From Bacteroidales bacterium (lineage in GTDB: Bacteria; Bacteroidota; Bacteroidia; Bacteroidales; F082), in the NCBI GenBank assembly GCA_016285355.1, contig JAEEQP010000012.1:19172-83171 (forward strand): DNA of 64,000 nucleotides, in the 5' to 3' direction. Every line of letters begins with the position of its first letter. The stretch's first letter is position 1. Positions 17,272-26,446 of this stretch are shown here, in pieces. The translations under genes and the position numbers were made by a program. The notes below the pieces were generated by a model, which made no database searches, was not told the origin of the DNA, and worked only from the letters and a program-made list of their open reading frames with translations.

Positions 17272-18204
17272 CTATTCAACAGGGAGCTTTATCCAACTTC
17301 CAAATGTATAATCCCATTCCTCGGGGTCAAAAGGCTTAAGTCCACCCCAATGAGAAAACGTAAATTCACCAAAATAAACTCGACCATCAACTTCATAAAA
17401 ATCCACTCTAACGTGAGGGATACCAACAGATAGTTGAGCGGCTAATTTTTTCATCTCATCAAAACAAACAGGTTTTTTAGGAGTAACTTTGGCATTGGGG
17501 TGACCATTTGTAAAAGGAAGATGATTAAACTCCATATCAAAGAAATCAAAAGTAACATTTTCTTCTCCTTGAGACCGACCTGCTGCGATAAACATTGCCT
17601 TTGGTTCTCCGTCAAAACAAAAGAATTTATAATCCCTTAATTCCAAGGTTTCAGAATCTTCCATATATTGTTCGGCAATAATTTTTCTAGGAATATCCTT
17701 GTATGCATATTCGCGACTTATTGGGAAATAATCCTCCCGAAGACCCTTGTGAAGTCCAGCTTTGGCTTTTTCAATATTTAATTTCGATTTATCCTTACAA
17801 ATCACCATACCCGTACCTGAATCATGATTACATTTTAAAACAAAACGTTCGGGGAGTGCATCAAAATCAATTTCATTTTCATTATCCCATACACCAATTA
17901 GCGGAATCACATACTGTTCGCCTATTTTTTTTGATATATAATCTTTGACCAAGTATTTATCAGCCATGATTTTATGGATTGGTTCTCTTCCATATATTTT
18001 TAACCATTGTATTTTTTCGCTATATGTTTGGGGAGAATCCCAATTCAATCTTTTCTTAAAAACCAGTCTATATTTTAATGACAAAAAAGACCGGTCTGAT
18101 AAACAACGACCCAAAACTCTCCACCAAAGAAAATTATAAATAGCCAACAGGGGCTTTTTTATTATTGGGAGTTGAAAAAAACTAGATTTTATAAGTTTGC
18201 TCAT
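17272..18204 (-). CDS. TupA-like ATP-grasp protein (copy 3)
   Basis: Third ATPgrasp_TupA protein, 310 residues. It has YSEKIQWLKIYG, RFVLKCNHDSGTGMV (ATP loop), LRDYKFFCFDG and VYFGEFTFSHWGG. It resembles copy 2 more than copy 1 (for example the shared DKY, GEQYVIP and FDEMKKLA blocks). No CapA gene adjoins it; it lies between a glycosyltransferase and wzy. Three ligases of one family in one operon suggest that the repeat unit carries several amide-linked groups. Confidence 0.86.
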   Translation of the reverse strand: MSKLIKSSFFQLPIIKKPLLAIYNFLWWRVLGRCLSDRSFLSLKYRLVFKKRLNWDSPQTYSEKIQWLKIYGREPIHKIMADKYLVKDYISKKIGEQYVIPLIGVWDNENEIDFDALPERFVLKCNHDSGTGMVICKDKSKLNIEKAKAGLHKGLREDYFPISREYAYKDIPRKIIAEQYMEDSETLELRDYKFFCFDGEPKAMFIAAGRSQGEENVTFDFFDMEFNHLPFTNGHPNAKVTPKKPVCFDEMKKLAAQLSVGIPHVRVDFYEVDGRVYFGEFTFSHWGGLKPFDPEEWDYTFGSWIKLPVE

Positions 18205-18228
18205 TTTAATAAAATATTTAGTTCTATA

Positions 18229-19317
18229 TTATAATAAAAGAGAGATGAACTTGTTTGCTACATTTACAATATTATAGTTTTCTACATTGTATGCCTCGGT
18301 TTGGTTTTCATAATTACCTGAAACAAATTGATGGAAATTATCAATCTCGTCTTGTCTAAGATTGGTTGTGATTGACAGAATGGGTCTGTTGCTTAGATAA
18401 TAGTCTATCAACTTACTTGGTATTTGTACACCAGAGCTGTTATTGATATTTATCAAAAAGTCGCATTTGGATAGTTCATATATCAATTGTTCACGAGGCA
18501 TCTTACCACAATATTCCAACCTGTTTTTAAGTAATACATTATATGGTTCAAAATAGGCCCAAGACGAACCAAATATTTTAAATTTGAAATTCATATCAAT
18601 GTTCTTCAAATACTCCAAAAACAATTTTGGATCCCTATTGCCAGGATATACTGCACCTATATATGCAAAGGTTGGAACTTCGTTTTTTTTGTATTCTGCT
18701 ATTTTAGTACTTGAAAAATCAAATCCTTGCGGAATTACTTTGATTTTGTTTTTATATTCTGGATAATAGCCATTGATAGCTTCTTCGACGGGAACTGTGA
18801 TATAATTGCATTTTTCACACCATTTTCGTTCATACTTTTCAAAATATTTGGGATGTTTAGAAAAAGGATTTAACATGAAAGGATCCCCACAATCGGCTAT
18901 CCAGCAAACAACTTTACTCAAATCAGCCAAAGAAGCGGCATAATGAATCACATGTGGTACAGCTATGGTGATCAAACAGTCTATATGCCCTTCTTTTTTT
19001 ATTGCATTTTTCACCATTGGGACCAACACTCTATCTGGCAACCAAAGGTATTTTCCAACAGTTCTATTCACAACATGATGGAAAAATGTTTGCTCAATAT
19101 GTTCATCCGAATTATTCAATCCCCAATTTGTTTTTCCAAGATTCTTCACTTGGACCCCAGAATTATTGACAAATTCAGTATAATCATATTTGCCCAATAA
19201 AGCATACACACTTACATTGTGTCCTTGGCGTGCTAATTCTTTTGCTAATTCGGTCGTTCTTTGTGCCCTAGGTCGAAGATTAGGGTACACTACTTGAGAT
19301 ATTATTACAATTTTCAT
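18229..19317 (-). CDS. GT4-like glycosyltransferase
   Basis: Putative GT-B glycosyltransferase, 362 residues. The N-terminus MKIVIISQVVYPNLRPRAQR with the basic R-x-RAQR acceptor loop, plus FAYIGAVYPGNRDP at the start of the donor domain, fit the family. The usual EGFP segment is replaced by SSGVQIPSKLIDYYLSNRPI, where SKLIDY resembles the donor-binding PSKLxEY motif of WbuB-like enzymes. AT-rich and divergent. Confidence 0.82.
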   Translation of the reverse strand: MKIVIISQVVYPNLRPRAQRTTELAKELARQGHNVSVYALLGKYDYTEFVNNSGVQVKNLGKTNWGLNNSDEHIEQTFFHHVVNRTVGKYLWLPDRVLVPMVKNAIKKEGHIDCLITIAVPHVIHYAASLADLSKVVCWIADCGDPFMLNPFSKHPKYFEKYERKWCEKCNYITVPVEEAINGYYPEYKNKIKVIPQGFDFSSTKIAEYKKNEVPTFAYIGAVYPGNRDPKLFLEYLKNIDMNFKFKIFGSSWAYFEPYNVLLKNRLEYCGKMPREQLIYELSKCDFLININNSSGVQIPSKLIDYYLSNRPILSITTNLRQDEIDNFHQFVSGNYENQTEAYNVENYNIVNVANKFISLLL

Positions 19318-19357
19318 TGATAAATATTTAATAAACCACGACGTTTTTTTAATCTAA

Positions 19358-19999
19358 TTAAAGATTAAAGCTTTTGCTTAAATATTTGTTTTGACTCAAA
19401 TGCTTTCTCGCAAACCTCTCAAAATCTTCCTTCGGCACAAACCCATAATACTCTTCTTCGTACTTTGTTGGCACAAATCTTTCCTTATCCAATTCCTTGA
19501 TAAGTTTGGCCGGATTGCCGCCAATAACGCAATAACCGTCTGGAAAGCTTTTAGTCACAATACTACCTGCACCCACCACCGTACGCGGTCCCAAGTGAAC
19601 CCCTGGCATGATTACCACATTCATACCTATCCAACAATAATTATCAATTATTACTTCTTTAGGAACATGTTGCATATGATGATACATATCGTGATTTGCA
19701 CTTATTATTCCAATATTGGATGCAAAATGGACATAATCCCCTATGTGTATTCCCCCATTGCCCTGCAAATAACAGCCAGGGCGAGTTCCTGCATTTGAGT
19801 TTATTCCAACAAAAATGTTGTTTGGGTGTGTCACTTCACTATTATTATTCACAGGCCAATAAATCCTCTTATCACCAAAAAGCCAAAACCATAACCATTG
19901 TTTAAAGGTAACTTTATTAGATTGGGATTTAGAAAACCTATGAATTTTCTTTAACAGAGGAAACAAGAAATAAAACAAGTGCTTGAAATTTTTTTTCAT
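19358..19999 (-). CDS. WcaF/LacA-type hexapeptide acetyltransferase
   Basis: Left-handed beta-helix O-acetyltransferase, 213 residues. Repeats such as IHIGDYVHFASNIGI and VVIMPGVHLGPRTVVGAGSI, the catalytic His in SANHDMYHH (about 104), and the IGGNPAKLIKEL end are present. The N-terminus is basic and aromatic, suited to membrane contact. The start overlaps the stop of the Wzx gene by four bases. It probably acetylates a lipid-linked sugar. Confidence 0.88.
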   Translation of the reverse strand: MKKNFKHLFYFLFPLLKKIHRFSKSQSNKVTFKQWLWFWLFGDKRIYWPVNNNSEVTHPNNIFVGINSNAGTRPGCYLQGNGGIHIGDYVHFASNIGIISANHDMYHHMQHVPKEVIIDNYCWIGMNVVIMPGVHLGPRTVVGAGSIVTKSFPDGYCVIGGNPAKLIKELDKERFVPTKYEEEYYGFVPKEDFERFARKHLSQNKYLSKSFNL

Positions 20000-21468
20000 T
20001 TCTTTTTTATTAAAGGTTTTATCAATCCAATATAGTCCATTTTCACAAGAACGCTGTATACATAGAACAAGGCAGTATAAATAATAGCACTAACAATTAA
20101 TACAATTAAATTATCTAATTGAAGCAGGTCCACCAACAGCCACCTTTCTAACAACAAAACAGCAACAGATGGAACTAATATTTGCCCTATTAGCTTTACA
20201 GGAAAGAGCTGATGAAGTTTGACACCGAAGAATCTTGTCACCAAAAACAGCATCGCAAATATCTTACCCACCTGGCACAACATTGAAATCCAACTGATAG
20301 CATACGGCGAATTAATGGTTTTTACACTGACGAATTCAAGAACAACGACTAAAATAGCCGTTATCATGTGTACCCTCGAATAATACTTCACCTTGCCAAT
20401 GTTGATAATCAAAGGGCCGTATGCGATAAGGGTGAAGAAATTTGTAATCAGTTTGATTCTAAAATAATTATCAGAAGTGACATATTTCTGTCCATATAAT
20501 ACAACCATCACCACATCAGCAAAAACTATACAATAGATAACCAAAGGATAGATTAGTTTTGCCGTTTTTTCAAACACGCTCATCCACAACGGGTAAATCT
20601 CTTTCTTAGGATCCACTTTCTCGTGACTCATCCGCGAAAAAACTGGAGACAACACCGTGGCGCATGCACCTGTAATCATGCCCACAAAAGGCAGCTCCAT
20701 TGATCCATTAGAGAAATCGGCGAATATTTCATTTCCAAAATAACGGCTAATAAAGAACTGATCGGCAGAGGAAATGATGATGCCCCATAGACTGGCAGTC
20801 AACAAAGGGATTGAAAACCTAAAAATATCTTTATAAGTCACCCCACACTTTTCATATGCTTCTTTCCTTATAGGCTTGTATTTGAAATACAAAGCGAGGA
20901 GAAACGTGATAAAAGATGAAATCACAAAGCCCATCAAGGCTTGCTCATAGCCCAAGTCCCAAATCATCACAGGTAGTGCAACGCATACTAGTTTGAAGAC
21001 ATTGGTTGAAACATGATAGAGGGCGATAAATTTGGATTGCTTAAAAGTGGCCAAAATACCATCTAATCCCATGGTGGGAAGAAGAAAGAATGGAACAATG
21101 GCAAATATTCTTAATGCTTTGGTTAAATCCGAGTTTTTCAGAAACACTGAAATCTGAGGCGCGAAAACAAACAACAATAAGGAAAAAAGTCCTCCCAACA
21201 AGAAAAATAGATTTGTAATCTTTCTGATTAGATTTTTCGATTGTGCCAATTCTACCCTTGGAAGAAAATAGGAGAATGCTTTAGGCAAGCCGAGAGTAAA
21301 AACCGTGAGTAAAGTGTTGTAAACATACATCACCTGCTTATAAGTGCCATAATCCGCCTTGTTGAAATAACGGCTGAGTATCATAGAACTCACAATGGAG
21401 AAGCCAAAGGAACATAAACTCCCTACAGCCACCCATGCGGCTTGTTTAGTGTTGTTCGTTTGAGACAT
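19996..21468 (-). CDS. Oligosaccharide flippase (Wzx/MATE-like)
   Basis: Integral membrane protein of about 490 residues with 12-14 hydrophobic helices, of the polysaccharide biosynthesis/Wzx superfamily (MOP exporter). The first helix region WVAVGSLCSFGFSIVSSMIL followed by SRYFNKADYGTYKQ is the classical Wzx N-terminus. It moves the undecaprenyl-linked repeat unit across the inner membrane for Wzy polymerisation. ATG 21468 is preferred over the adjacent TTG 21471. Confidence 0.92.
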   Translation of the reverse strand: MSQTNNTKQAAWVAVGSLCSFGFSIVSSMILSRYFNKADYGTYKQVMYVYNTLLTVFTLGLPKAFSYFLPRVELAQSKNLIRKITNLFFLLGGLFSLLLFVFAPQISVFLKNSDLTKALRIFAIVPFFLLPTMGLDGILATFKQSKFIALYHVSTNVFKLVCVALPVMIWDLGYEQALMGFVISSFITFLLALYFKYKPIRKEAYEKCGVTYKDIFRFSIPLLTASLWGIIISSADQFFISRYFGNEIFADFSNGSMELPFVGMITGACATVLSPVFSRMSHEKVDPKKEIYPLWMSVFEKTAKLIYPLVIYCIVFADVVMVVLYGQKYVTSDNYFRIKLITNFFTLIAYGPLIINIGKVKYYSRVHMITAILVVVLEFVSVKTINSPYAISWISMLCQVGKIFAMLFLVTRFFGVKLHQLFPVKLIGQILVPSVAVLLLERWLLVDLLQLDNLIVLIVSAIIYTALFYVYSVLVKMDYIGLIKPLIKKK

Positions 21469-21485
21469 CAATAAACGACAGTTAA

Positions 21486-22709
21486 TTAGATATGATATAC
21501 GCCCTCCAACGGACAGATATTATGACAATCCAAAATCACCTTCCCTATCAGCTTGTCCCAGTTCTGCTTAATATGGTCATGCTTCACCATGATGACTACC
21601 ATATCAACCTCGCTGAGAAACTGGTTGAAATCCAAGATTTGGTTCGGCACCAAAGCCTTGTCGATGAAGAAGGGGTCGAAGCTCTTGAGCGGACGGGCGA
21701 GGTGGCGTTCCTGTATATCAAGCATCTGGAGAGTGGGACTTTCGCGAACATCATCCACATTCTCCTTATAAGTGATGCCATAAAGGCCCACCCGACGATT
21801 GTCTGTGATGTTGTGCTCTTTCATAATCTCGTAGATGCGTTCCAACACAAAAACAGGCTGCGTATCATTGGTCTTCATACTCTCGTCAATCACCTTAGCC
21901 AGTTGGGGATAGTCACCCACAAGGAACCAAGGGTCAACTGAAATGCAATGGCCGCCCACCCCAGGACCAGGCTGAAGGATATTCACTCTTGGGTGCATGT
22001 TGCAGATACGAATGATCTCGTATATATCCATGTTGTCGTGGCGGCAGATACGGCTCAACTCATTGGCGAAAGCGATGTTGACGGCGCGGTAGGTGTTTTC
22101 CACCACTTTGGTCATCTCAGCCGTACGGATGTCCGTCACCACGATCTCGCCTTGACAGAAACTGGAATAGTAGCTTTTCACTTTCTCGCCAATCTCTTTA
22201 CTATCGGCACCAATGGTTCGATTGTTGTGCAGCAGCTCATAAACCATGTTGCCAGGAATGATACGCTCAGGAGCATGAACGAGATTGATGTCCTCGCCGA
22301 TCTTGAAACCGTTGGCTTCAATCACTGGACGCACAAACTTGTCAATCGTGCCAGGACTCACAGTGGACTCCACCACCACTATGGCACCCTTGGGACAGAC
22401 CTTCATCACGTCCTTGACAGCGGCCACCACGTAGCAAGCATCTACCTTTTTGCTGAACTTGTCGTAAGGCGTAGGCACAGAGACAATATACATATCCGTC
22501 TTCTGATACTCGGTGGTGAACTTAATGCCTTTCTTCAAAGCATCCTGGAACAGTTCGTCCAAACCATCTTCTTTAAAAGTGGTCTTGCCAGCATTCAAAG
22601 TGGCAACCAATTCCTTGTTATAATCAGTGCCTATCACCTCGACACCGTGAGAAGCCATCATTAGGGCTGTAGGAAGGCCAATATAGCCTAAACCAATAAC
22701 ATTAATCAT
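21486..22709 (-). CDS. wecC: UDP-N-acetyl-D-mannosaminuronate dehydrogenase
   Basis: Oxidises UDP-ManNAc to UDP-ManNAcA with two NAD. 407 residues, the normal WecC length. N-terminal Rossmann motif VIGLGYIGLPTA, substrate-loop lysine region around TKVVENTYRAVNIAFANE, catalytic cysteine in GPGVGGHCISVDPW (about residue 257) and C-terminal domain with GITYKENVDDVRESP. The partner epimerase (wecB) directly precedes it in transcription order, completing the route UDP-GlcNAc to UDP-ManNAc to UDP-ManNAcA. Higher GC than the glycosyltransferase genes. Confidence 0.92.
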   Translation of the reverse strand: MINVIGLGYIGLPTALMMASHGVEVIGTDYNKELVATLNAGKTTFKEDGLDELFQDALKKGIKFTTEYQKTDMYIVSVPTPYDKFSKKVDACYVVAAVKDVMKVCPKGAIVVVESTVSPGTIDKFVRPVIEANGFKIGEDINLVHAPERIIPGNMVYELLHNNRTIGADSKEIGEKVKSYYSSFCQGEIVVTDIRTAEMTKVVENTYRAVNIAFANELSRICRHDNMDIYEIIRICNMHPRVNILQPGPGVGGHCISVDPWFLVGDYPQLAKVIDESMKTNDTQPVFVLERIYEIMKEHNITDNRRVGLYGITYKENVDDVRESPTLQMLDIQERHLARPLKSFDPFFIDKALVPNQILDFNQFLSEVDMVVIMVKHDHIKQNWDKLIGKVILDCHNICPLEGVYHI

Positions 22710-22780
22710 AATATTCTTGTTTATTTGTATATTCGTTTAATTTAATTGTTTAACAGTTGCTTATGATTTATTACAGCTTT

Positions 22781-23953
22781 TTATACTTCATATCTATCTA
22801 CTTGTTCTCCATTAAAGATTCTTACAATGCGGTCGCAGGCCTTTCCGTCACCGTAAGGATTCACAGCGTGTGACATCTGGTCGTAGTATGCCTGGTCGTC
22901 CAGCAAACGACTGACTTCGGAGACGATGAGGTCATGGTCAGTGCCAACGAGTTTCACCGTACCAGCATCGAGGGCTTCAGGACGTTCGGTGGTGTTGCGC
23001 ATCACGAGGACAGGCTTACCCAAACCAGGTGCTTCCTCCTGGATTCCGCCACTGTCGGTAAGGACAACTGTAGATTTCTCCGTCAGATAAACAAACTCAA
23101 GGTATTGCAGCGGCTCGATGAAGAAGAAGTTAGGGCGGGTAAGGTCATCGCCAAACACCTCGTGGATAGGCTTACGCACATTGGGGTTGAGGTGCATGGG
23201 ATAGACAAAATCCACATCGGTGTACTTCTCACTCAAATCTTTCATGGCGGTCACCATGCTGATGAAACCGTCGCCAAAGTTCTCTCTCCTATGGCCGGTA
23301 ATTAAAACTAGCTTCTTACCACCATCAAGACGTGTCACATCGTAGCCAGCGACCTTTAACACGTTGATTTGCTCGGCAGCAAGCTTCGAATCACTTTTTA
23401 GCTTACCGACGACCATATGCAGAGCATCAATAACCGTGTTTCCGGTGACGAAAATCTGACCCTGGGTCTTTTCGTCAAGAAGATTCTTTTCGCTCAGCGG
23501 CGTGGGTGAGAAGTTATAAGTGGATATTCGGCCTGTGATCTGGCGATTCATCTCCTCTGGCCAAGGACTATAGATATTGTGAGTGCGCAGTCCCGCTTCA
23601 ACATGTCCCACAGGAATCTGCTGATAGAAGGCTGCCAGTGCTGCCGCGGTGCTGGTAGTGGTGTCGCCATGAACCAATACCACATCCGGTTGCACCTCTT
23701 TCAACACGTCACGCATTCCTGTCAACACTCGTGCTGTGACATCGTAGAGGTCTTGCCCTTGCTTCATAATGTTCAGGTCATAATCAGGTGTCACATCGAA
23801 AATATTAAGCACCTGGTCAAGCATTTCTCTGTGTTGTCCCGTGACGCACACGATGGTTTCAAAGTCGTCAGGATATTGTTGAAACTCTTTAACCAAAGGG
23901 CACATCTTAATGGCTTCGGGACGAGTGCCAAAGACAAGCATTACTCTTTTCAT
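22781..23953 (-). CDS. wecB: UDP-N-acetylglucosamine 2-epimerase
   Basis: Non-hydrolysing UDP-GlcNAc 2-epimerase, 390 residues, giving UDP-ManNAc. Signatures: FGTRPEAIKMCPLV at the N-terminus, VHGDTTTS, GHVEAGLRT, the ITGHRRENFG block and LTDSGGIQEEAP with the glutamates of the active site. It lies between the WbpO-type and WecC dehydrogenase genes, so it supplies the WecC substrate. Confidence 0.95.
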   Translation of the reverse strand: MKRVMLVFGTRPEAIKMCPLVKEFQQYPDDFETIVCVTGQHREMLDQVLNIFDVTPDYDLNIMKQGQDLYDVTARVLTGMRDVLKEVQPDVVLVHGDTTTSTAAALAAFYQQIPVGHVEAGLRTHNIYSPWPEEMNRQITGRISTYNFSPTPLSEKNLLDEKTQGQIFVTGNTVIDALHMVVGKLKSDSKLAAEQINVLKVAGYDVTRLDGGKKLVLITGHRRENFGDGFISMVTAMKDLSEKYTDVDFVYPMHLNPNVRKPIHEVFGDDLTRPNFFFIEPLQYLEFVYLTEKSTVVLTDSGGIQEEAPGLGKPVLVMRNTTERPEALDAGTVKLVGTDHDLIVSEVSRLLDDQAYYDQMSHAVNPYGDGKACDRIVRIFNGEQVDRYEV

Positions 23954-23967
23954 ATTGATACTTGATA

Positions 23968-25245
23968 TTATAATCTCCCATCTACCAACTTCCTATCCAG
24001 CGTACACTTCACATCAAACACCACATGCTTCTCCTTCAACAAGCTGAGGATGTCCAATCCCTCAAACTTCTTATGGGCCACAGCAGCGATGCAAGCATCG
24101 AAGCGGTTAGCGGTTAGCGTTGAGAGGTTATTGACGACATCAATTCCATATTCGTGCTTTACGATGTCAGGATTAGCCCAAGGATCGTATACAGTAATGT
24201 TGAGGTTATACTCCTTCAAGGCCTTGTAGATGTCAATGACCTTGGTATTGCGCACGTCGGGGCAGTTCTCCTTGAAGGTGAAGCCGAGGATGAGGATGTC
24301 GCTGTTCAAGACCTGAATGCCCTTCTTCAGCATCAGCTTGATGGTCTCTGTGGCGACATACTCGCCCATGCCATCGTTCATCCTACGGCCAGCGAGGATG
24401 ATCTCGGGGTTATAGCCGTAACGCTTGGCACACTGGGCTAGATAGTACGGATCCACACCGATGCAGTGACCACCCACCAGTCCTGGACGGAACGGTAGGA
24501 AGTTCCACTTGGTGCCAGCGGCTTCCAACACATCCAAAGTATCGATGCCCATCTTGTTGAAAATCTTGCTCAGCTCGTTCACAAAGGCGATGTTGATATC
24601 ACGCTGTGAGTTTTCAATTACCTTGGCAGCCTCTGCTACCTTCATGGTCGGAGCAAGGTGCGTGCCGGCAGTAATGACGCTAGCATAAACCTCATTGACG
24701 TATTTGCCAATCTCAGGCGTAGAACCAGAGGTCACTTTCTTGATGTGTTCTACGGTATGTTGCTTGTCGCCCGGGTTGATGCGCTCTGGGCTGTATCCGC
24801 CATAGAAGTCGACATTCATCTTTAAGCCAGAAACTTTCTCCACCACGGGGATACATTCGTCTTCGGTAACGCCGGGATAGACGGTGCTTTCATAGACCAC
24901 CACATCGCCTTTGCCTATGACCTTGCCAACAGTTGTGCTGGCTCCTACGAGAGGCGTGAGGTCGGGGTTGTTGTCGTCATCTACAGGCGTAGGCACAGCC
25001 ACAATGTAGAAGTTGCAGTCGCGAATTTTCTCGATGTCGCTGGTGCAGATGAAACCATGGTTCTTGATGGCATCTTGCAGCAGTTCGTCACTTACCTCAA
25101 GGGTGGCATCGTGGCCAGCCATTAAGGCATCGCAACGGTTTTGGTTCATGTCGAAACCGACAGTAGGGTATTTGGTTGAGAAAAGGCGTGCCAGCGGCAA
25201 GCCGACGTAACCGAGACCGATTACACAGATTTTGGTGTCTTTCAT
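23968..25245 (-). CDS. UDP-GalNAc/GlcNAc 6-dehydrogenase (WbpO/TviB type)
   Basis: Nucleotide-sugar dehydrogenase of about 425 residues from ATG 25245 (MKDTKICVIGLGYVGLP); a 16-codon upstream extension is rejected as it is low-complexity. Catalytic cysteine in PGLVGGHCIGVDPYYLA (about 272), and the IGFTFKENCPDVRNTKV-like C-terminal block. The closest named relatives are WbpO and TviB (Vi antigen), which act with an epimerase of the WbpP/TviC type; such an epimerase is encoded at 25461-26435. Product probably UDP-GalNAcA. Confidence 0.88.
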   Translation of the reverse strand: MKDTKICVIGLGYVGLPLARLFSTKYPTVGFDMNQNRCDALMAGHDATLEVSDELLQDAIKNHGFICTSDIEKIRDCNFYIVAVPTPVDDDNNPDLTPLVGASTTVGKVIGKGDVVVYESTVYPGVTEDECIPVVEKVSGLKMNVDFYGGYSPERINPGDKQHTVEHIKKVTSGSTPEIGKYVNEVYASVITAGTHLAPTMKVAEAAKVIENSQRDINIAFVNELSKIFNKMGIDTLDVLEAAGTKWNFLPFRPGLVGGHCIGVDPYYLAQCAKRYGYNPEIILAGRRMNDGMGEYVATETIKLMLKKGIQVLNSDILILGFTFKENCPDVRNTKVIDIYKALKEYNLNITVYDPWANPDIVKHEYGIDVVNNLSTLTANRFDACIAAVAHKKFEGLDILSLLKEKHVVFDVKCTLDRKLVDGRL

Positions 25246-25303
25246 TGTATGTTTGTTTTTAATATTGATATGCTTTATTCTTTTGTTATGCATGTTATGC
25301 AGG

Positions 25304-25449
25304 TTTCAGAAAGCATGTCATTCCTATGCTAGAATGTGAGTAGGCAGGAATCTATGATTTCTGAAGCCGTCCTTTTAAATTCTTACCTTATCGAGCCTCC
25401 TATAGATTCCCTCTCACACACAAGCCTACGTTGGAATGACATAGGAGGC
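25304..25449. repeat. Paired palindromic element (dyad) within the capsule operon
   Basis: Two hairpins in opposite orientation. Hairpin 1 (25304-25366): arm TTTCAGAAAG, core CATGTCATTCC, loop, core GGAATCTATG, arm ATTTCTGAAG. Spacer of 28 bases. Hairpin 2 (25395-25449): arm GCCTCCT, core reversed (ATAGATTCC ... GGAATGACAT), arm AGGAGGC. The same composite occurs at 35749-35901, 35964-36116 and 54501-54650. It fills most of the 215-base gap between the WbpO-type and WbpP-type genes. It may form a strong mRNA structure inside the operon. Confidence 0.85.
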
Positions 25450-25460
25450 TTGCTTTACCA

Positions 25461-26435
25461 TTATAGATTTGCTTTATACCATCCAATAGCCTCGTTCAGA
25501 CCACGGGCAAAGTCATACTGCGGGTCATAACCCAAAAGGCGTTTAGCTTTGCTTATGTCGGCATTGCTATGCTTAATGTCTCCTGGGCGGTCAGGGCCAA
25601 AAATAGGCTCGATGTCCTTGCCCAAAGCTTTGGTGAGGTCATAATAGATGTCAATCAAATATTCACGACCACCGTAAGCCACGTTGAAAGCCTCACCGCT
25701 AGCCTCGTCGGGAGCCAGACAAGCTTTCAGGTTGGCCTCAATGACATTCTCGATATAGGTGAAGTCGCGGCTCTGATTGCCGTCGCCATTGATGGTGGGA
25801 CGCTCGTTGTTAATCAACTGCTTGATGAACTTAGGTATCACGGCTGCATACGCACCGTTCGGATCCTGACGGCGGCCAAACACGTTGAAGTAACGCAAGC
25901 CTATCACTTTCAGACCATAGTGACGGTGGTACTGCTTGGCCCACTCCTCATCACAGCGTTTGGTCAAGGCATAAGGGCTGAGCAGGTTGCCCTCCACGCC
26001 CTCCTGCTTCGGCAGGTGAGCCTCGTCGCCATACACTGAGCTACTGGACGCATAAACAAAAGTTTTCACCTTGTTCTGGCGAGCGGCTTCCATCATGTTC
26101 AAGGTTCCCTGAATGTTGTTGGCACAGTAGAACAATGGCATCTCAATAGAGCGAGGCACGCTGCCCCAGGCAGCTTCGTTCAGCACATAATCCACGCCCT
26201 CGCAAGCCTTCATACAAGTATCAAGGTTTTTGATATCTCCCTTGATGAATTCATAATTGGGATTGCCACTGAGCAAGTCCACATTGGCCTGTTTACCGGT
26301 GGAGAGGTCGTCGAGGCAGCGCACACGATAACCCATTTTAAGAATAGCCTCGCAGAGGTTGGAGCCGATAAAGCCAGCGCCTCCAGTGACCAAGAACAAT
26401 GAGTTATTAGGAAATTGTAGTTCGGTGTATAACAT
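25461..26435 (-). CDS. UDP-N-acetylglucosamine 4-epimerase (WbpP/TviC type)
   Basis: Extended short-chain dehydrogenase, 324 residues. TGGAGFIGSN NAD loop (about residues 17-26), catalytic SSSSVYGD serine/threonine site, YALTKRCDEEW (YxxxK) and RYFNVFGRRQDPNGAYAA substrate loop typical of WbpP. It interconverts UDP-GlcNAc and UDP-GalNAc and pairs with the dehydrogenase at 23968-25245. Start at ATG 26435, 11 bases after the next epimerase stop. Confidence 0.9.
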   Translation of the reverse strand: MLYTELQFPNNSLFLVTGGAGFIGSNLCEAILKMGYRVRCLDDLSTGKQANVDLLSGNPNYEFIKGDIKNLDTCMKACEGVDYVLNEAAWGSVPRSIEMPLFYCANNIQGTLNMMEAARQNKVKTFVYASSSSVYGDEAHLPKQEGVEGNLLSPYALTKRCDEEWAKQYHRHYGLKVIGLRYFNVFGRRQDPNGAYAAVIPKFIKQLINNERPTINGDGNQSRDFTYIENVIEANLKACLAPDEASGEAFNVAYGGREYLIDIYYDLTKALGKDIEPIFGPDRPGDIKHSNADISKAKRLLGYDPQYDFARGLNEAIGWYKANL

Positions 26436-26446
26436 TGTTATAAAGT

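Noticed and set aside
25246..25293. Upstream start for the WbpO-type dehydrogenase
   Set aside because: The 16 added residues are Lys/Asn/His-rich and not conserved; MKDTKICVIG is the normal opening.
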